DNA from: Rosenbergiella gaditana
Lineage (GTDB): Bacteria > Pseudomonadota > Gammaproteobacteria > Enterobacterales > Enterobacteriaceae
Assembly: GCF_018494065.1 (NCBI RefSeq)
Contig: NZ_JABBFR010000014.1
Span: forward strand, 1 to 64,000
Reading direction: 5' to 3'
Length of the DNA: 64,000 nt
Part shown: positions 1-7,815 of the stretch, piece after piece
How positions within the stretch are numbered: the first letter of the stretch is position 1
Layout of the letters: each line of letters begins with the position of its first letter
The notes under the pieces: generated by a model
Told to the model about the DNA's origin: nothing
The model's input: the letters and a program-made list of their open reading frames with translations, nothing else
Databases searched by the model: none
Translations under genes and position numbers: made by a program

Positions 1-409
1 TGGGTGGGTATCCTGCAGGTAAGTCAAGTATATATTTCTGTGGAATAGTCAGATATAGACTCAATGTTTTTATTCTTACTGAAATACTACCATCATGAAC
101 TAAACTTGATAGTAAAATTACTTTATTTTTTTCATTTTTAAATTTTATACCAAGTTTTTTTGCATCTTCTAATTTTATGCTAATGTTTTTTTTATCATCA
201 AAAATAAGATCACATCGACATTTCCACTGATCATTAACGTAGATATCGAGGGTTTGGATACCTTGAGGTATATTTCCTTCATTATAGAAGTGAGAGATGT
301 CAGTATTTTTTGAATTACCCGCAAGTAGATTAGTGTTAAACGACACTGAATATGCTTTTACATCCCATAGAAGAAGAAGTAATAGGATTTTTTTATGTTT
401 TCTATACAT
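1..409 (-). CDS. Fimbrial outer-membrane usher, N-terminal part (runs off window)
   Basis: The reverse strand stays open from an ATG at 409 to the window edge, about 136 codons. After a short hydrophobic leader with a run of Leu, the translation has the usher N-terminal pattern: SFNTNLLAG, then DISHFYNEGNIPQGIQTLDIYVNDQW, and further on LTIPQKYILDLPAGYPP. In the PapC/FimD family this N-terminal domain binds chaperone-subunit complexes in the periplasm before pilus secretion through the beta-barrel. The gene starts 12 bp after the chaperone stop, so it is the third gene of a leftward pilin-chaperone-usher operon. The DNA is very AT-rich. The barrel and plug domains lie outside the window, so intactness cannot be judged. 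Confidence 0.85.
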   Translation of the reverse strand, partial: MYRKHKKILLLLLLWDVKAYSVSFNTNLLAGNSKNTDISHFYNEGNIPQGIQTLDIYVNDQWKCRCDLIFDDKKNISIKLEDAKKLGIKFKNEKNKVILLSSLVHDGSISVRIKTLSLYLTIPQKYILDLPAGYPP

Positions 410-421
410 TCTCGTCCCATT

Positions 422-1114
422 CTATTTTATAGTAAATACTACCTTAGTGTAAGCACCCAAATCATCTACATACGTTAAATTGCATTTCTCTTCAACATCC
501 ACTTTCCTTATCGTATCAATATTCTCACGGGTAAAGGGGCGTAATATAAGAGGTTCTTTTAGAAAGCTATCTTGCCCACAGATTATATTGGCAATGTTTA
601 TGAAATAAGCGCCTTTATTGTCGAGTTGAACACCATTACTGTTCTTCGAAACGATTAATTGAGTTGATGGCGTATTTTTTATGGAAGAAATCTCTTTAGG
701 TCGCACAATAACTTTTATTCTTGAACGTATTGCCATTTGAATCGTATTCATCCCATTTAAATTATCTGGAGTAGGAGGGATGTCTAATACGTTCAGGTAG
801 AACATTGATTCCTTGTCTGAAGGCAGTGTATTTCCTAGGAGTTTCAAACCAACTTGCTGTCCTGAATGACCATCAACTTTCACCACTGGTGGGGAGACTA
901 AAAATGGAGCTTTAGAGGTTTCAGGTGTAGAGTTAATATCACCATCATCTATCCAAGACTGAACTAAAGAGGGACTATCGCCATTGTTATAAAGTTGAAC
1001 AATCACTTCCTTATTATCTTTTGGATAAATAACTCTGGTACCATTAATAATAACATTTGCGTTAACTGCAAAAGAAACACAAAAAACGATAGTAGTGAAA
1101 AAGATTTTTTTCAT
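422..1114 (-). CDS. Periplasmic fimbrial chaperone (PapD/FimC family)
   Basis: The 230-residue protein starts with a signal peptide (about residues 1-19, ending VNA). The mature N-terminus has the PapD G1-strand pattern NVIINGTRVIYP; its Arg is mature residue 8, where family members anchor the subunit carboxylate. The centre carries FYLNVLDIPPTPD, matching the conserved chaperone motif before the F1-G1 loop, and then the basic segment RSRIKVIVRPK. Known family role: it caps pilin subunits by donor-strand complementation and delivers them to the usher. It lies between the pilin and usher genes on the same strand. Codon use is AT-rich like its neighbours, which suggests the operon was acquired as a unit. 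Confidence 0.93.
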   Translation of the reverse strand: MKKIFFTTIVFCVSFAVNANVIINGTRVIYPKDNKEVIVQLYNNGDSPSLVQSWIDDGDINSTPETSKAPFLVSPPVVKVDGHSGQQVGLKLLGNTLPSDKESMFYLNVLDIPPTPDNLNGMNTIQMAIRSRIKVIVRPKEISSIKNTPSTQLIVSKNSNGVQLDNKGAYFINIANIICGQDSFLKEPLILRPFTRENIDTIRKVDVEEKCNLTYVDDLGAYTKVVFTIK

Positions 1115-1126
1115 ATGAAAACCTTT

Positions 1127-1152
1127 AAGGCCAGGTAATTTCTGGCCTTTTT
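1127..1152 (-). terminator. Hairpin between pilin and chaperone genes (possible attenuator)
   Basis: An 8-bp perfect stem (1127-1134 pairing with 1142-1149, core GGCCAG/CTGGCC) with a 7-nt loop fills the 41-bp gap between the pilin stop and the chaperone start. The better T-run is on the plus strand, but the minus-strand copy is followed by TTAAAGGTTTT. Partial terminators after the major pilin are common in fimbrial operons and keep pilin mRNA more abundant than assembly-gene mRNA. That role is inferred here. Confidence 0.55.
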
Positions 1153-1155
1153 ACA

Positions 1156-1743
1156 TTATAAATACGATACGGTGTAAATTAAGCTTGAGTTTACAGCACC
1201 TACCTTGGCGGGCTCAGAATTAGGTTTGTAATAATAGACATCTAAATTTAGAGTCTCTGCAGACGGCGCTTTACTACTGCCCGTTAACGTTGTGGTTAAA
1301 GGCTGATTAAGTTGGATTGGCGTAGTTGAACCAGAGTTAGTTAATGCAAAACCAACATTCTTAGCAACTGCCTGATCATTTTCGTTAACTGAGTTATTGA
1401 TTAAATATCTGCCATCATTAGAAATATTCTGTGCTGAAGAAAAATATATTTTTAGTGCTGAGTTTGCGTTTGCGCCTGCTGGTGAGCAGTCAGAGAATGT
1501 TAACGAGATACTCTTTTTATTTTTAGTAATAACTGAATTCGCGGTTGTTCCTGCATCTGTCACAGAGATCGGGCTCAGCGCGACAGAGAAATCAGCACTT
1601 TTCCCACCGTTAATAGTACAGGTCGTATCGGTAATTGCCCCACTAAAATTGATGGTTCCACCTGCTGATGGCGTATCAGCCATGACTTGGGTTGAAGCTA
1701 AAATACTTACTGCCATTATTGATAGTGCTTTGTAATTTTTCAT
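1156..1743 (-). CDS. Major fimbrial subunit (FimA-type pilin)
   Basis: The 195-residue protein has a signal peptide ending around residue 22 (VMA-DT) and the type 1 pilin layout: GTINFSGAITDTTC near the mature N-terminus, a second Cys at about residue 86 (TFSDC) that would form the conserved disulfide with Cys42, and a C-terminus ending in a beta strand with a penultimate Tyr (YTVSYL). Known family role: polymerised shaft subunit of a chaperone-usher pilus. The start is set by an AGGAAAAA ribosome site directly upstream of the ATG at 1743. It is the first gene of the leftward operon. An ORF antisense to it (1397-1735) is a shadow. Confidence 0.93.
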   Translation of the reverse strand: MKNYKALSIMAVSILASTQVMADTPSAGGTINFSGAITDTTCTINGGKSADFSVALSPISVTDAGTTANSVITKNKKSISLTFSDCSPAGANANSALKIYFSSAQNISNDGRYLINNSVNENDQAVAKNVGFALTNSGSTTPIQLNQPLTTTLTGSSKAPSAETLNLDVYYYKPNSEPAKVGAVNSSLIYTVSYL

Positions 1744-2468
1744 TTTTTCCTCTCGAGGTTGTATAGCCTTAAAGTTAAATAATGTTAATAATTTCTTTGA
1801 TAATTTTTAATCAAAGTCTACTTATTCCAGTCAGGAAACTTTTTATATTATTCAAAATCCAGATATTTTTTTGACGATCAGTTTTAGCTCTTACTCTTAT
1901 AATTAGGCGATGACCATAATAGTTGTTAAAGAATAATTTAATTTTTTAAATATAAAGCATCCTTATTATTATAAAATAATGATCATTTAAGACTTAATTT
2001 TACAAATTTTTTTAATGCTTATTTTAAGAGATTAAAAAACCCCGTATCCTTGATTCGATACTGAGTTTTGGCACCAATAATTTGCATCAAAGTACGCTGG
2101 CTGGAGCTTTATCCTTTAAAGGGCGAAAAAAGAAAGTTAGCAAGTTAATAATACAATGTATAAATAATTTCACACTCTATATTAATTTTTAGCTTCCAAT
2201 TAAATAAAGGATACCTGTTGGTACAGGCGTACGCTTTGGCGTTGGGATGACATTCTCACCTCGAGTAAAAATTATGTCAATAAGATAATTACAGTAATAG
2301 GATATGAGTTTTAGATAGTGACAAATAAATAACTAAACTTACTGTAATCATCTAATCACAATCATTCTAATAATTTTAATATTGAATTAAAAATATAAAG
2401 AATTGGCTACCCACTTTTTAGAAAAAAAATTAATGAATATTTGGAATGATGTCGAATGATATTCACTG
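1744..2468. promoter_or_regulatory. AT-rich upstream region of the fimbrial operon, no gene seen
   Basis: About 725 bp of strongly AT-rich DNA separate the pilin start from the next recognisable sequence. I find no convincing ORF or RNA gene. It should hold the pilin promoter. Two 8-bp inverted copies of CTCGAGGT lie at 1752-1759 (next to the pilin ribosome site) and 2258-2265, about 500 bp apart, possibly an invertible segment. A small hairpin (GTATC/GATAC) lies near 2049-2067. Confidence 0.4.
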
Positions 2469-2491
2469 AAAAAGGCTGATATAAATCAGCC
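2469..2491 (-). terminator. Rho-independent terminator after IS3 relic
   Basis: A 7-bp stem GGCTGAT/ATCAGCC (2474-2480 with 2485-2491) with a 4-nt loop is followed on the minus strand by five T residues (2473 down to 2469). It lies 25 bp downstream of the IS3 transposase relic stop and would block leftward readthrough toward the fimbrial operon. Confidence 0.65.
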
Positions 2492-2515
2492 CTAGCCTAA
2501 ACTGTATTATCGTTA

Positions 2516-2745
2516 TCAACGATTGTCATCGGACTCGATATCATTAAACACTTTTGTCCGCATTATTTCCCGACTGATAAAGCGCCCGTCGTGAATATAT
2601 TTAACTTTTAACGTGTGAAAGAAGCTTCCTGCACAGGCGCGATCATTACAGTGACCTCTGGCGTTCATGCTCCGGCGCAGTGTATATCGTTTCAACAGCG
2701 TTTGATAATCCGTAGAAAAGTACAGTCCTGAATTCTTGAGCCACT
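2516..2745 (-). pseudogene. IS3-family transposase OrfB remnant (C-terminal part)
   Basis: Reverse-strand translation in one frame gives a stretch with the C-terminal DDE region of IS3-family Orf[22 protein letters not shown], then [16 protein letters not shown], then [15 protein letters not shown], ending DNR-stop at 2516. In intact IS3-group transposases this segment reads SMSAKG..YDNACAESFFHSLKVE, where the Glu is the third catalytic acid. Here that Glu is Gly (ACAGSFF). An in-frame TAG lies just upstream and no N-terminal half is present. It is a decayed fragment between the fimbrial region and the LysR gene, a sign of past insertion at the edge of the fimbrial block. Confidence 0.8.
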
Positions 2746-2898
2746 ACAGGATTACCGCCTTGCGTCTATGAAAAAAATCGAAACAGGTTATTCCAGTGTG
2801 CTAATGTTGTGATCCACGACAAACTACCTCTTCCTATTGAGCCTTCCGCGCGCGACAATCAGTAAACCCTAAGTCCCTCAGGATAAGCATAAGGGGCC

Positions 2899-3789
2899 TC
2901 AACTCAGCTGCTCGAAGCAACTCACCAAACTATCAATAAAAATACGCGTTCGTGACGGCATTAGCCGCGTAGCAGGAAAGACAATCCAAACGGGACGTTT
3001 TTTACTTTGCCACTCCGGGAGGATCCTAATTAACTCCCCTTTTTCAACATAATGACGGACTGAATGGGCGGCTATCCGTGTCACCCCCGCCCCACGTAAC
3101 GCTAGATTAACCAAGATATTGGGTGAATTAACCAGCGTTTTAGTGACTAACTCACCTTGCCACTGGCGCTGAGAGGTGGATAACGATAAGGGACCGCTAT
3201 CGCTGTGTAAACGTAGTAAAGGATGGGGGAGCAGATCGTCTGGTTCCGTAATCTTTGGGGCTTGATGCAAATAACTCGGTGCCGCGTAGAGCCCTAATTC
3301 GAAATATCCTAACAAACGCGCGGCCAGCGACGCATCGTCCGCTAAAGTACCAATCCGCAGGGCTAAATCAAACCCTTCCGCGATTAAATCAACTCGCCGC
3401 TGCGACACGTCAATATCAAGAGTGATCTGCGGATAATGGGCAATAAAGTCGGCCAAAAACTCGCTAATCAGCGCCTGGGTAAAATCCCCCGGTAATGAGA
3501 CCCGTAATTTTCCGCTAGGCGCAATGCTACGGTGCTCGATTAACGCATAGATAGCGGTAAGTTCCGCAGCCATTTGCTGCGTATGCCTGAGTATCGCTTG
3601 TCCGAAAGGGGTAATGGTCATTTTCCGTGTTGTACGAATGAATAAACGTTCACCTAACTGCTGCTCGAGCGAGGCAATACGTCGAGATAAGGTGGGAGCA
3701 GGGAGGTCGAGACGGTCGGCGGCTTTAGTAAAACTGCCTTCCTCCGCGATCCGAGTAAAGATCAGCAAATCATTGGCATCGACGCGCAT
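2899..3789 (-). CDS. LysR-family transcriptional regulator
   Basis: The 296-residue protein has an N-terminal winged HTH (residues about 5-64, including EEGSFTKAADRLDLPAPTLSRRIASLEQQLGERL split over the recognition helix) and a LysR substrate-binding domain from about 90 to 290. It belongs to the large AaeR/DsdC-like group whose effectors cannot be predicted from sequence. It is divergent from a DoxX-family membrane gene, with 117 bp between the starts; LysR regulators usually control the divergent neighbour, so the doxX-like gene is the likely target. There is no sign of damage. Confidence 0.92.
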   Translation of the reverse strand: MRVDANDLLIFTRIAEEGSFTKAADRLDLPAPTLSRRIASLEQQLGERLFIRTTRKMTITPFGQAILRHTQQMAAELTAIYALIEHRSIAPSGKLRVSLPGDFTQALISEFLADFIAHYPQITLDIDVSQRRVDLIAEGFDLALRIGTLADDASLAARLLGYFELGLYAAPSYLHQAPKITEPDDLLPHPLLRLHSDSGPLSLSTSQRQWQGELVTKTLVNSPNILVNLALRGAGVTRIAAHSVRHYVEKGELIRILPEWQSKKRPVWIVFPATRLMPSRTRIFIDSLVSCFEQLS

Positions 3790-3906
3790 CTATTATTCCA
3801 AATATGAAATTATCTTATTCATTTTAGCTATTTATTCCACATGCCGCCAGCGCTAAAGTCTGCAGCCATCGCTTACCTTCAAATAGAAAAAAAGATGAGG
3901 AATTCA

Positions 3907-4320
3907 ATGCAGTATTTCACTTTTACTAAGCAGCAACCTACCGTGCTATTACTCGCACGATTCTTATTAATGCTGTTATTCGTGATGTTTGGTTATCAAA
4001 AATTGATCCATTTCGGCGGCACCGTTGCCTATATGAGTGGATTGGGAGCCCCTTTGCCGACCGTTGCCGCGCTGATCGCGGTGGGACTGGAGTTCTTTGC
4101 CGGATTGGCCATTATGCTGGGTTACTTTACTCGCCCTATCGCCTTAGTACTGGCGATCTATACCTTAGCGACGGCGATTATTGGCCACCCTTTCTGGTCG
4201 ATGAGCGGAACAGAACAGATGGCAGCTGAAATTAATTTTTATAAGAATATCAGTATTATTGGTGGGTTATTACTGCTCTCGGTGGCCGGTGCAGGTCGCT
4301 ACTCACTCGATAAGCGGTAA
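3907..4320 (+). CDS. DoxX-family inner-membrane protein
   Basis: From the ATG at 3907 (preceded by GAGGAATTCA, a better ribosome site than any upstream start) the protein is 137 residues with about four hydrophobic segments. It carries the DoxX pattern RFLLMLLFVMFGYQKLIHFGG, a central GLEFFAGLAIMLGYFTRPIALVLAIY and a final GGLLLLSVAGAGRYSLD. DoxX/YphA-type proteins are small membrane proteins often next to LysR regulators and linked to quinone or thiol redox stress, but the biochemical role is not settled. The divergent LysR gene at 2899-3789 supports a regulator/target pair. Confidence 0.85.
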   Translation: MQYFTFTKQQPTVLLLARFLLMLLFVMFGYQKLIHFGGTVAYMSGLGAPLPTVAALIAVGLEFFAGLAIMLGYFTRPIALVLAIYTLATAIIGHPFWSMSGTEQMAAEINFYKNISIIGGLLLLSVAGAGRYSLDKR

Positions 4321-4328
4321 TACACTCG

Positions 4329-4358
4329 GCACGCCCCCTCATCACCCAGTGGGCGTGC
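4329..4358. terminator. Hairpin between doxX-like gene and VOC pseudogene
   Basis: An 8-bp stem GCACGCCC/GGGCGTGC with a 14-nt loop begins 9 bp after the doxX-like stop and lies between two convergent genes. There is no good T-run on either side, so it is only a weak terminator candidate. Confidence 0.4.
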
Positions 4359-4365
4359 TAACACA

Positions 4366-4738
4366 CTACCTCTCTGTTTGATAAAATGCGTAAAGCTTGT
4401 TTCCAGAAGGATCACGCAAGTAAGCGACACATTTCCATCTGCACGGATATGCGGTGCCGACTCAGCACTCCTTCCGCAGTGATCCACACCCGCCTGATGC
4501 CATGCATACACTGCATCGCAACTGCTTAGCTCAAAGCCAATGGTTCCGCCATTTGCCGCCGTAGCCGGCTGACCGTTAATAGGCAGCGTGACAATGAAAC
4601 GCTGCTTACCCTGCCGATAAAAAGGACGGTCAAGTTTGTCATACCCCTGTTCATCAAGCGGCATATGCGAAAAATTGCATCATAAAATCGCTTAGCAACC
4701 GCGATATCCTCTGCGCCCACCACGACATGGCTATACAT
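4366..4738 (-). pseudogene. VOC (glyoxalase/bleomycin-resistance fold) protein, two frameshifts
   Basis: Three reading frames on the minus strand together spell one VOC protein. The N-terminus from ATG 4738 (after AAGAGG) reads MYSHVVVGAEDIAVAKRFYDAIF. Near 4668 the frame changes to DRPFYRQGKQRFIVTLPINGQPATAANGGTIGFEL and continues to about 4430. A second change gives the normal end YLRDPSGNKLYAFYQTER followed by TAG at 4366. The pieces match the usual beta-alpha-beta-beta-beta modules and the C-terminal RDPxGNKL motif of this family, so the ancestor was a roughly 120-residue cytosolic protein. With two frame changes it is most likely inactive. Confidence 0.8.
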
Positions 4739-4931
4739 AAACACCTCTTAATTATTTTGCACGGGAAAAATGTTAGCGGCCGACGAAATCGTTAATACAT
4801 CACACTGCTCGCTACGGGGCGCTTTATTGACTATGCTATTTTTTTGACGACTGACTTCTGGGTAACCCTAGAAAATATAACGCCGGGTCGTCGATCGACT
4901 CAATCATTATCTGTTAACAAGGATTAACTGA

Positions 4932-5462
4932 ATGCCGTGGATCATCAACCTATTGATCGTCGTCGTAATGGTACTGGTGATGGAGATCGTCGCCACTGCA
5001 ATGCATAAATATGTGATGCATCGCTGGGGCTGGGGTTGGCATCAATCTCACCACGAGACACGCCACGGTATTTTTGAAGTCAACGATCTCTACGCGCTGG
5101 TGTTTGCTGGGATCGCCATTGTGTTGATCTTCGCGGGGAGTCACGGCCTCTGGCCACTACAGTGGATTGGTGCTGGCATGACCCTGTATGGTGTGATCTA
5201 CTTTATACTGCATGATGGATTGGTGCATCAGCGCTGGCCTTTCCGCTATGTCCCGCGTAAAGGCTATCTACGTCGCCTCTACCTTGCCCACCATTTTCAT
5301 CATGCAGTCAGAGGCAAAGAAGATTGTGTCTCATTTGGCTTTATCTACGCCCCCCCTGTGGAAAAAATTCAAGCTCAGCTTAAAGACTACAAAAAACGCC
5401 AACGCGCTACGGCCGCTGCCACAAAACAGCGGAACGCTGAGTCGCCAACGGTAAACGACTGA
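4932..5462 (+). CDS. crtZ: Beta-carotene hydroxylase
   Basis: The 176-residue membrane protein hydroxylates both beta-ionone rings of beta-carotene at C3 to give zeaxanthin via beta-cryptoxanthin, using O2 and a non-heme di-iron centre. All histidine clusters of the fatty-acid-hydroxylase superfamily are visible: HKYVMH (25-30), HQSHH (37-41), HDGLVH (94-99) and HHFHH (120-124). Hydrophobic helices flank them. The start follows AAGGATTAACTG. It is convergent with crtB and its last 56 bp overlap the crtB 3' end on the opposite strand. The basic, Ala-rich tail after residue 155 lies in that overlap. This placement matches Pantoea-type clusters. Confidence 0.97.
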   Translation: MPWIINLLIVVVMVLVMEIVATAMHKYVMHRWGWGWHQSHHETRHGIFEVNDLYALVFAGIAIVLIFAGSHGLWPLQWIGAGMTLYGVIYFILHDGLVHQRWPFRYVPRKGYLRRLYLAHHFHHAVRGKEDCVSFGFIYAPPVEKIQAQLKDYKKRQRATAAATKQRNAESPTVND

Positions 5463-6333
5463 TTAATACATCACCCGCTGCCGCGCCAAGCATAAGGAGT
5501 TTTTCCACCTTAGAGGTCGAAAGCCTCTGCTGCCACGCGCCAGCCCCCGCGTGTTTAACCCGATAGCCAATTTTACGGTAAACACGCCGTGCCGTGGCCA
5601 CCGCCCACGCCGAACGCCACGGTAACGCGGCGAGACCTTGATAGGCAGAGTGATAATAGGGTTCGGCGTAATCAATTAATCGTGCCGCGACACGGCTCAA
5701 GGCTTGGCGGTGCTCTGGTGCGGCGAAATTGTCGACATTCAAGCCTTCCTCGATTAGCCACTGCTCGGGAAGATAGCAACGACCTGCGTCGGCATCTTCC
5801 ACGATATCTCTGGCGATATTGGTCAGCTGAAAGGCTAGGCCTAAATCACAGGCTCTGTCGAGGGTCGCGGGGGATTGCGTCCCCATAATTTGCGCCATCA
5901 TCAGGCCGACGACCCCGGCAACGTGGTAGCAGTAGGTCAAGGTTTGGTTGAGGGTGGAGTAATGAGTTTGGTCGACATCCATCGCGTAGCCTTGCAGATG
6001 ATCGAAGGCGAATTGTTGGGTTAAGCCATGTTCGCTGATCACCTCTTGTAGCGCTGCAAACGCGGCAGTCGACTGCTTCTCACCAGCGAAAGCACTGGCA
6101 GTTTGTGCCTTTAAGGTCGCCAAACGTTCTTCGACAGTGGAGCTTGCTGGCTGATCGGTATTAAACCCCAAGACCTGATCGTCAATGGTATCGTCGCAAT
6201 GCCGACACCAGGCATAAAGCATCAATACGCTACGTCGCGTAGCGGGATCGAACAACGCGGAGGCCGCCGCGAAACTTTTTGAACCCACTTCCATGGTCTG
6301 TTTAACATATTCATCGAGAGAGCGGTTATCCAT
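5407..6333 (-). CDS. crtB: Phytoene synthase
   Basis: This enzyme condenses two geranylgeranyl diphosphates into 15-cis-phytoene, the first committed carotenoid step. The 308-residue protein (ATG 6333, behind GAGGATAATC) has both squalene/phytoene synthase signatures: VLMLYAWCRHCDDTIDD with aspartates 48 and 52, and LAFQLTNIARDIVEDADAGRCYLP with the second Asp-rich motif. An in-frame upstream start at 6345 would add four residues, but it lacks the conserved spacing. The start overlaps the crtI stop by 8 nt, so the two are likely translationally coupled. The 3' end overlaps crtZ antisense. Confidence 0.97.
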   Translation of the reverse strand: MDNRSLDEYVKQTMEVGSKSFAAASALFDPATRRSVLMLYAWCRHCDDTIDDQVLGFNTDQPASSTVEERLATLKAQTASAFAGEKQSTAAFAALQEVISEHGLTQQFAFDHLQGYAMDVDQTHYSTLNQTLTYCYHVAGVVGLMMAQIMGTQSPATLDRACDLGLAFQLTNIARDIVEDADAGRCYLPEQWLIEEGLNVDNFAAPEHRQALSRVAARLIDYAEPYYHSAYQGLAALPWRSAWAVATARRVYRKIGYRVKHAGAGAWQQRLSTSKVEKLLMLGAAAGDVLISRLPLATQRSAVLWQRP

Positions 6334-7807
6334 GATTATCCTCAATCATCAAGCCGGCAGTCGCCTTAGCCGAGCCCAGTACCCCCGGTACGCCTGCACC
6401 AGGATGGGTGCCTGCACCGACTAAGTACAGGTTTTCTAGCGTTTTATCGCGGTTATGCGGACGGAACCACGCACTCTGCGTCAAGATCGGCTCGATCGAG
6501 AATGCCGACCCCTGCCACGCCTGTAACTGATCCCGGAAATCGAACGGCGTAAACATTCTATGCATCACTAATTGGCTGCGTAGCCCCGGCATATAGTGCT
6601 GTTCTAAATAAGCGAAGATCCGATCCCGTAATCTTGGCCCTTCCACTTCCCAATCCAACTCAGCGGTACCGAGATGTGGAACAGGTGCTAAGACGTAATA
6701 GCTGCCACACCCTTCTGGCGCAAGCGAAGGGTCGGTGACACAAGGAGCGTGCAAGTAGAGTGAGAAGTCCTCTGCCAGACCATCGTGATTAAAGATCTCA
6801 TCGATCAATTCGCGATAGCGTGGACCAAAACAGACCGTATGGTGCGCTAATTGATCATGATGATGATTAAGGCCAAAGTAGAGGACAAATAACGAGTTAC
6901 TCATGCGCTTTTTCACCAATTGCTCAGCGTACTCCGCTGAAGCTGTATGTCCGCGTAACAGATGTCGGTAGGTATGCACCACATCGGCATTGGAGGCGAT
7001 CGCCGCAACGCTAAACTCACGCCCATCCGCCAGTGTCACCTGAGTAATGCGTTGATTGGCACAATCGATACGATCCACCTTGGCATTAAGGAGCAGTTCC
7101 CCACCCAAGTCTTGGAATAATTTCACTAAGCCTTGGACTAACGCACCGGTACCGCCTCGTGGGAACCAGACGCCCCACTCCCGCTCTAAAGCATGGATCA
7201 AGGTATAGATTGATGAGGTTGCAAAAGGATTTCCTCCCACCAGCAGCGAGTGGAAGGAGAACGCTTGTCGCAAATGTTCATCCTGAATATAGCTCGCCAC
7301 CTTGCTATAGACGCTGCGCCAGGCTTGTAGCCGTCCCAATTGTGGCGCGGCGCGCAGCATATCTTTAAAGGAGAGAAAAGGCACCGCCCCTAACTTTAAG
7401 TAACCTTCTTTAAACACGGCTTGTGAGTAAGCTAAAAAACGCTGATAGCCTTGCACGTCAGCAGGGTTAAACGCCAAAATTTGACGGTCAAGCTCGGCTT
7501 GGTCATTGTCGTAATCGAAGACTTTACCGTTTTCCCAACAAAGACGATAAAAAGGCTTCACCGGCAGCAGTTCGACATACTCCTCAATCCGTTTACCTGC
7601 CAGTTCATACAGTTCAAATAATGCCGTGGGATCAGTAATAACCGTTGGCCCGGCATCGAAGGTAAATCCTTTTTCTTGATAAACGTACGCGCGTCCACCC
7701 GGTTTATCTCGCTGCTCGAGTAATAGCGTTGCAATGCCCGCTGCTTGTAAACGAATGGCTAACGCTAATCCACCAAATCCTGCACCGATAACGACTGTTT
7801 TTTTCAT
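6326..7807 (-). CDS. crtI: Phytoene desaturase (lycopene-forming)
   Basis: The 493-residue flavoprotein introduces four double bonds into phytoene to make lycopene. It has an N-terminal FAD/NAD Rossmann motif (GAGFGG, residues 8-13, followed by the acidic LLLEQRDKPGGRA) and the bacterial CrtI C-terminal signature NLYLVGAGTHPGAGVPGVLGSAKATAGL. Length and motifs match the four-step bacterial enzyme. It lies between crtY (8 bp upstream) and crtB (8-nt overlap) in the leftward crtEXYIB operon. No defects are seen. Confidence 0.98.
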   Translation of the reverse strand: MKKTVVIGAGFGGLALAIRLQAAGIATLLLEQRDKPGGRAYVYQEKGFTFDAGPTVITDPTALFELYELAGKRIEEYVELLPVKPFYRLCWENGKVFDYDNDQAELDRQILAFNPADVQGYQRFLAYSQAVFKEGYLKLGAVPFLSFKDMLRAAPQLGRLQAWRSVYSKVASYIQDEHLRQAFSFHSLLVGGNPFATSSIYTLIHALEREWGVWFPRGGTGALVQGLVKLFQDLGGELLLNAKVDRIDCANQRITQVTLADGREFSVAAIASNADVVHTYRHLLRGHTASAEYAEQLVKKRMSNSLFVLYFGLNHHHDQLAHHTVCFGPRYRELIDEIFNHDGLAEDFSLYLHAPCVTDPSLAPEGCGSYYVLAPVPHLGTAELDWEVEGPRLRDRIFAYLEQHYMPGLRSQLVMHRMFTPFDFRDQLQAWQGSAFSIEPILTQSAWFRPHNRDKTLENLYLVGAGTHPGAGVPGVLGSAKATAGLMIEDNHG

Positions 7808-7815
7808 TCAAAGAC

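Noticed and set aside
1397..1735. 112-residue plus-strand ORF opposite the pilin gene
   Set aside because: It is the antisense shadow of a well-supported FimA-type pilin; its translation is compositionally odd and has no ribosome site.
2212..2270. Plus-strand text PVGTGVRFGVGMTF like an outer-membrane barrel end
   Set aside because: Only about 15 residues, with stops on both sides; chance is as likely as a remnant.
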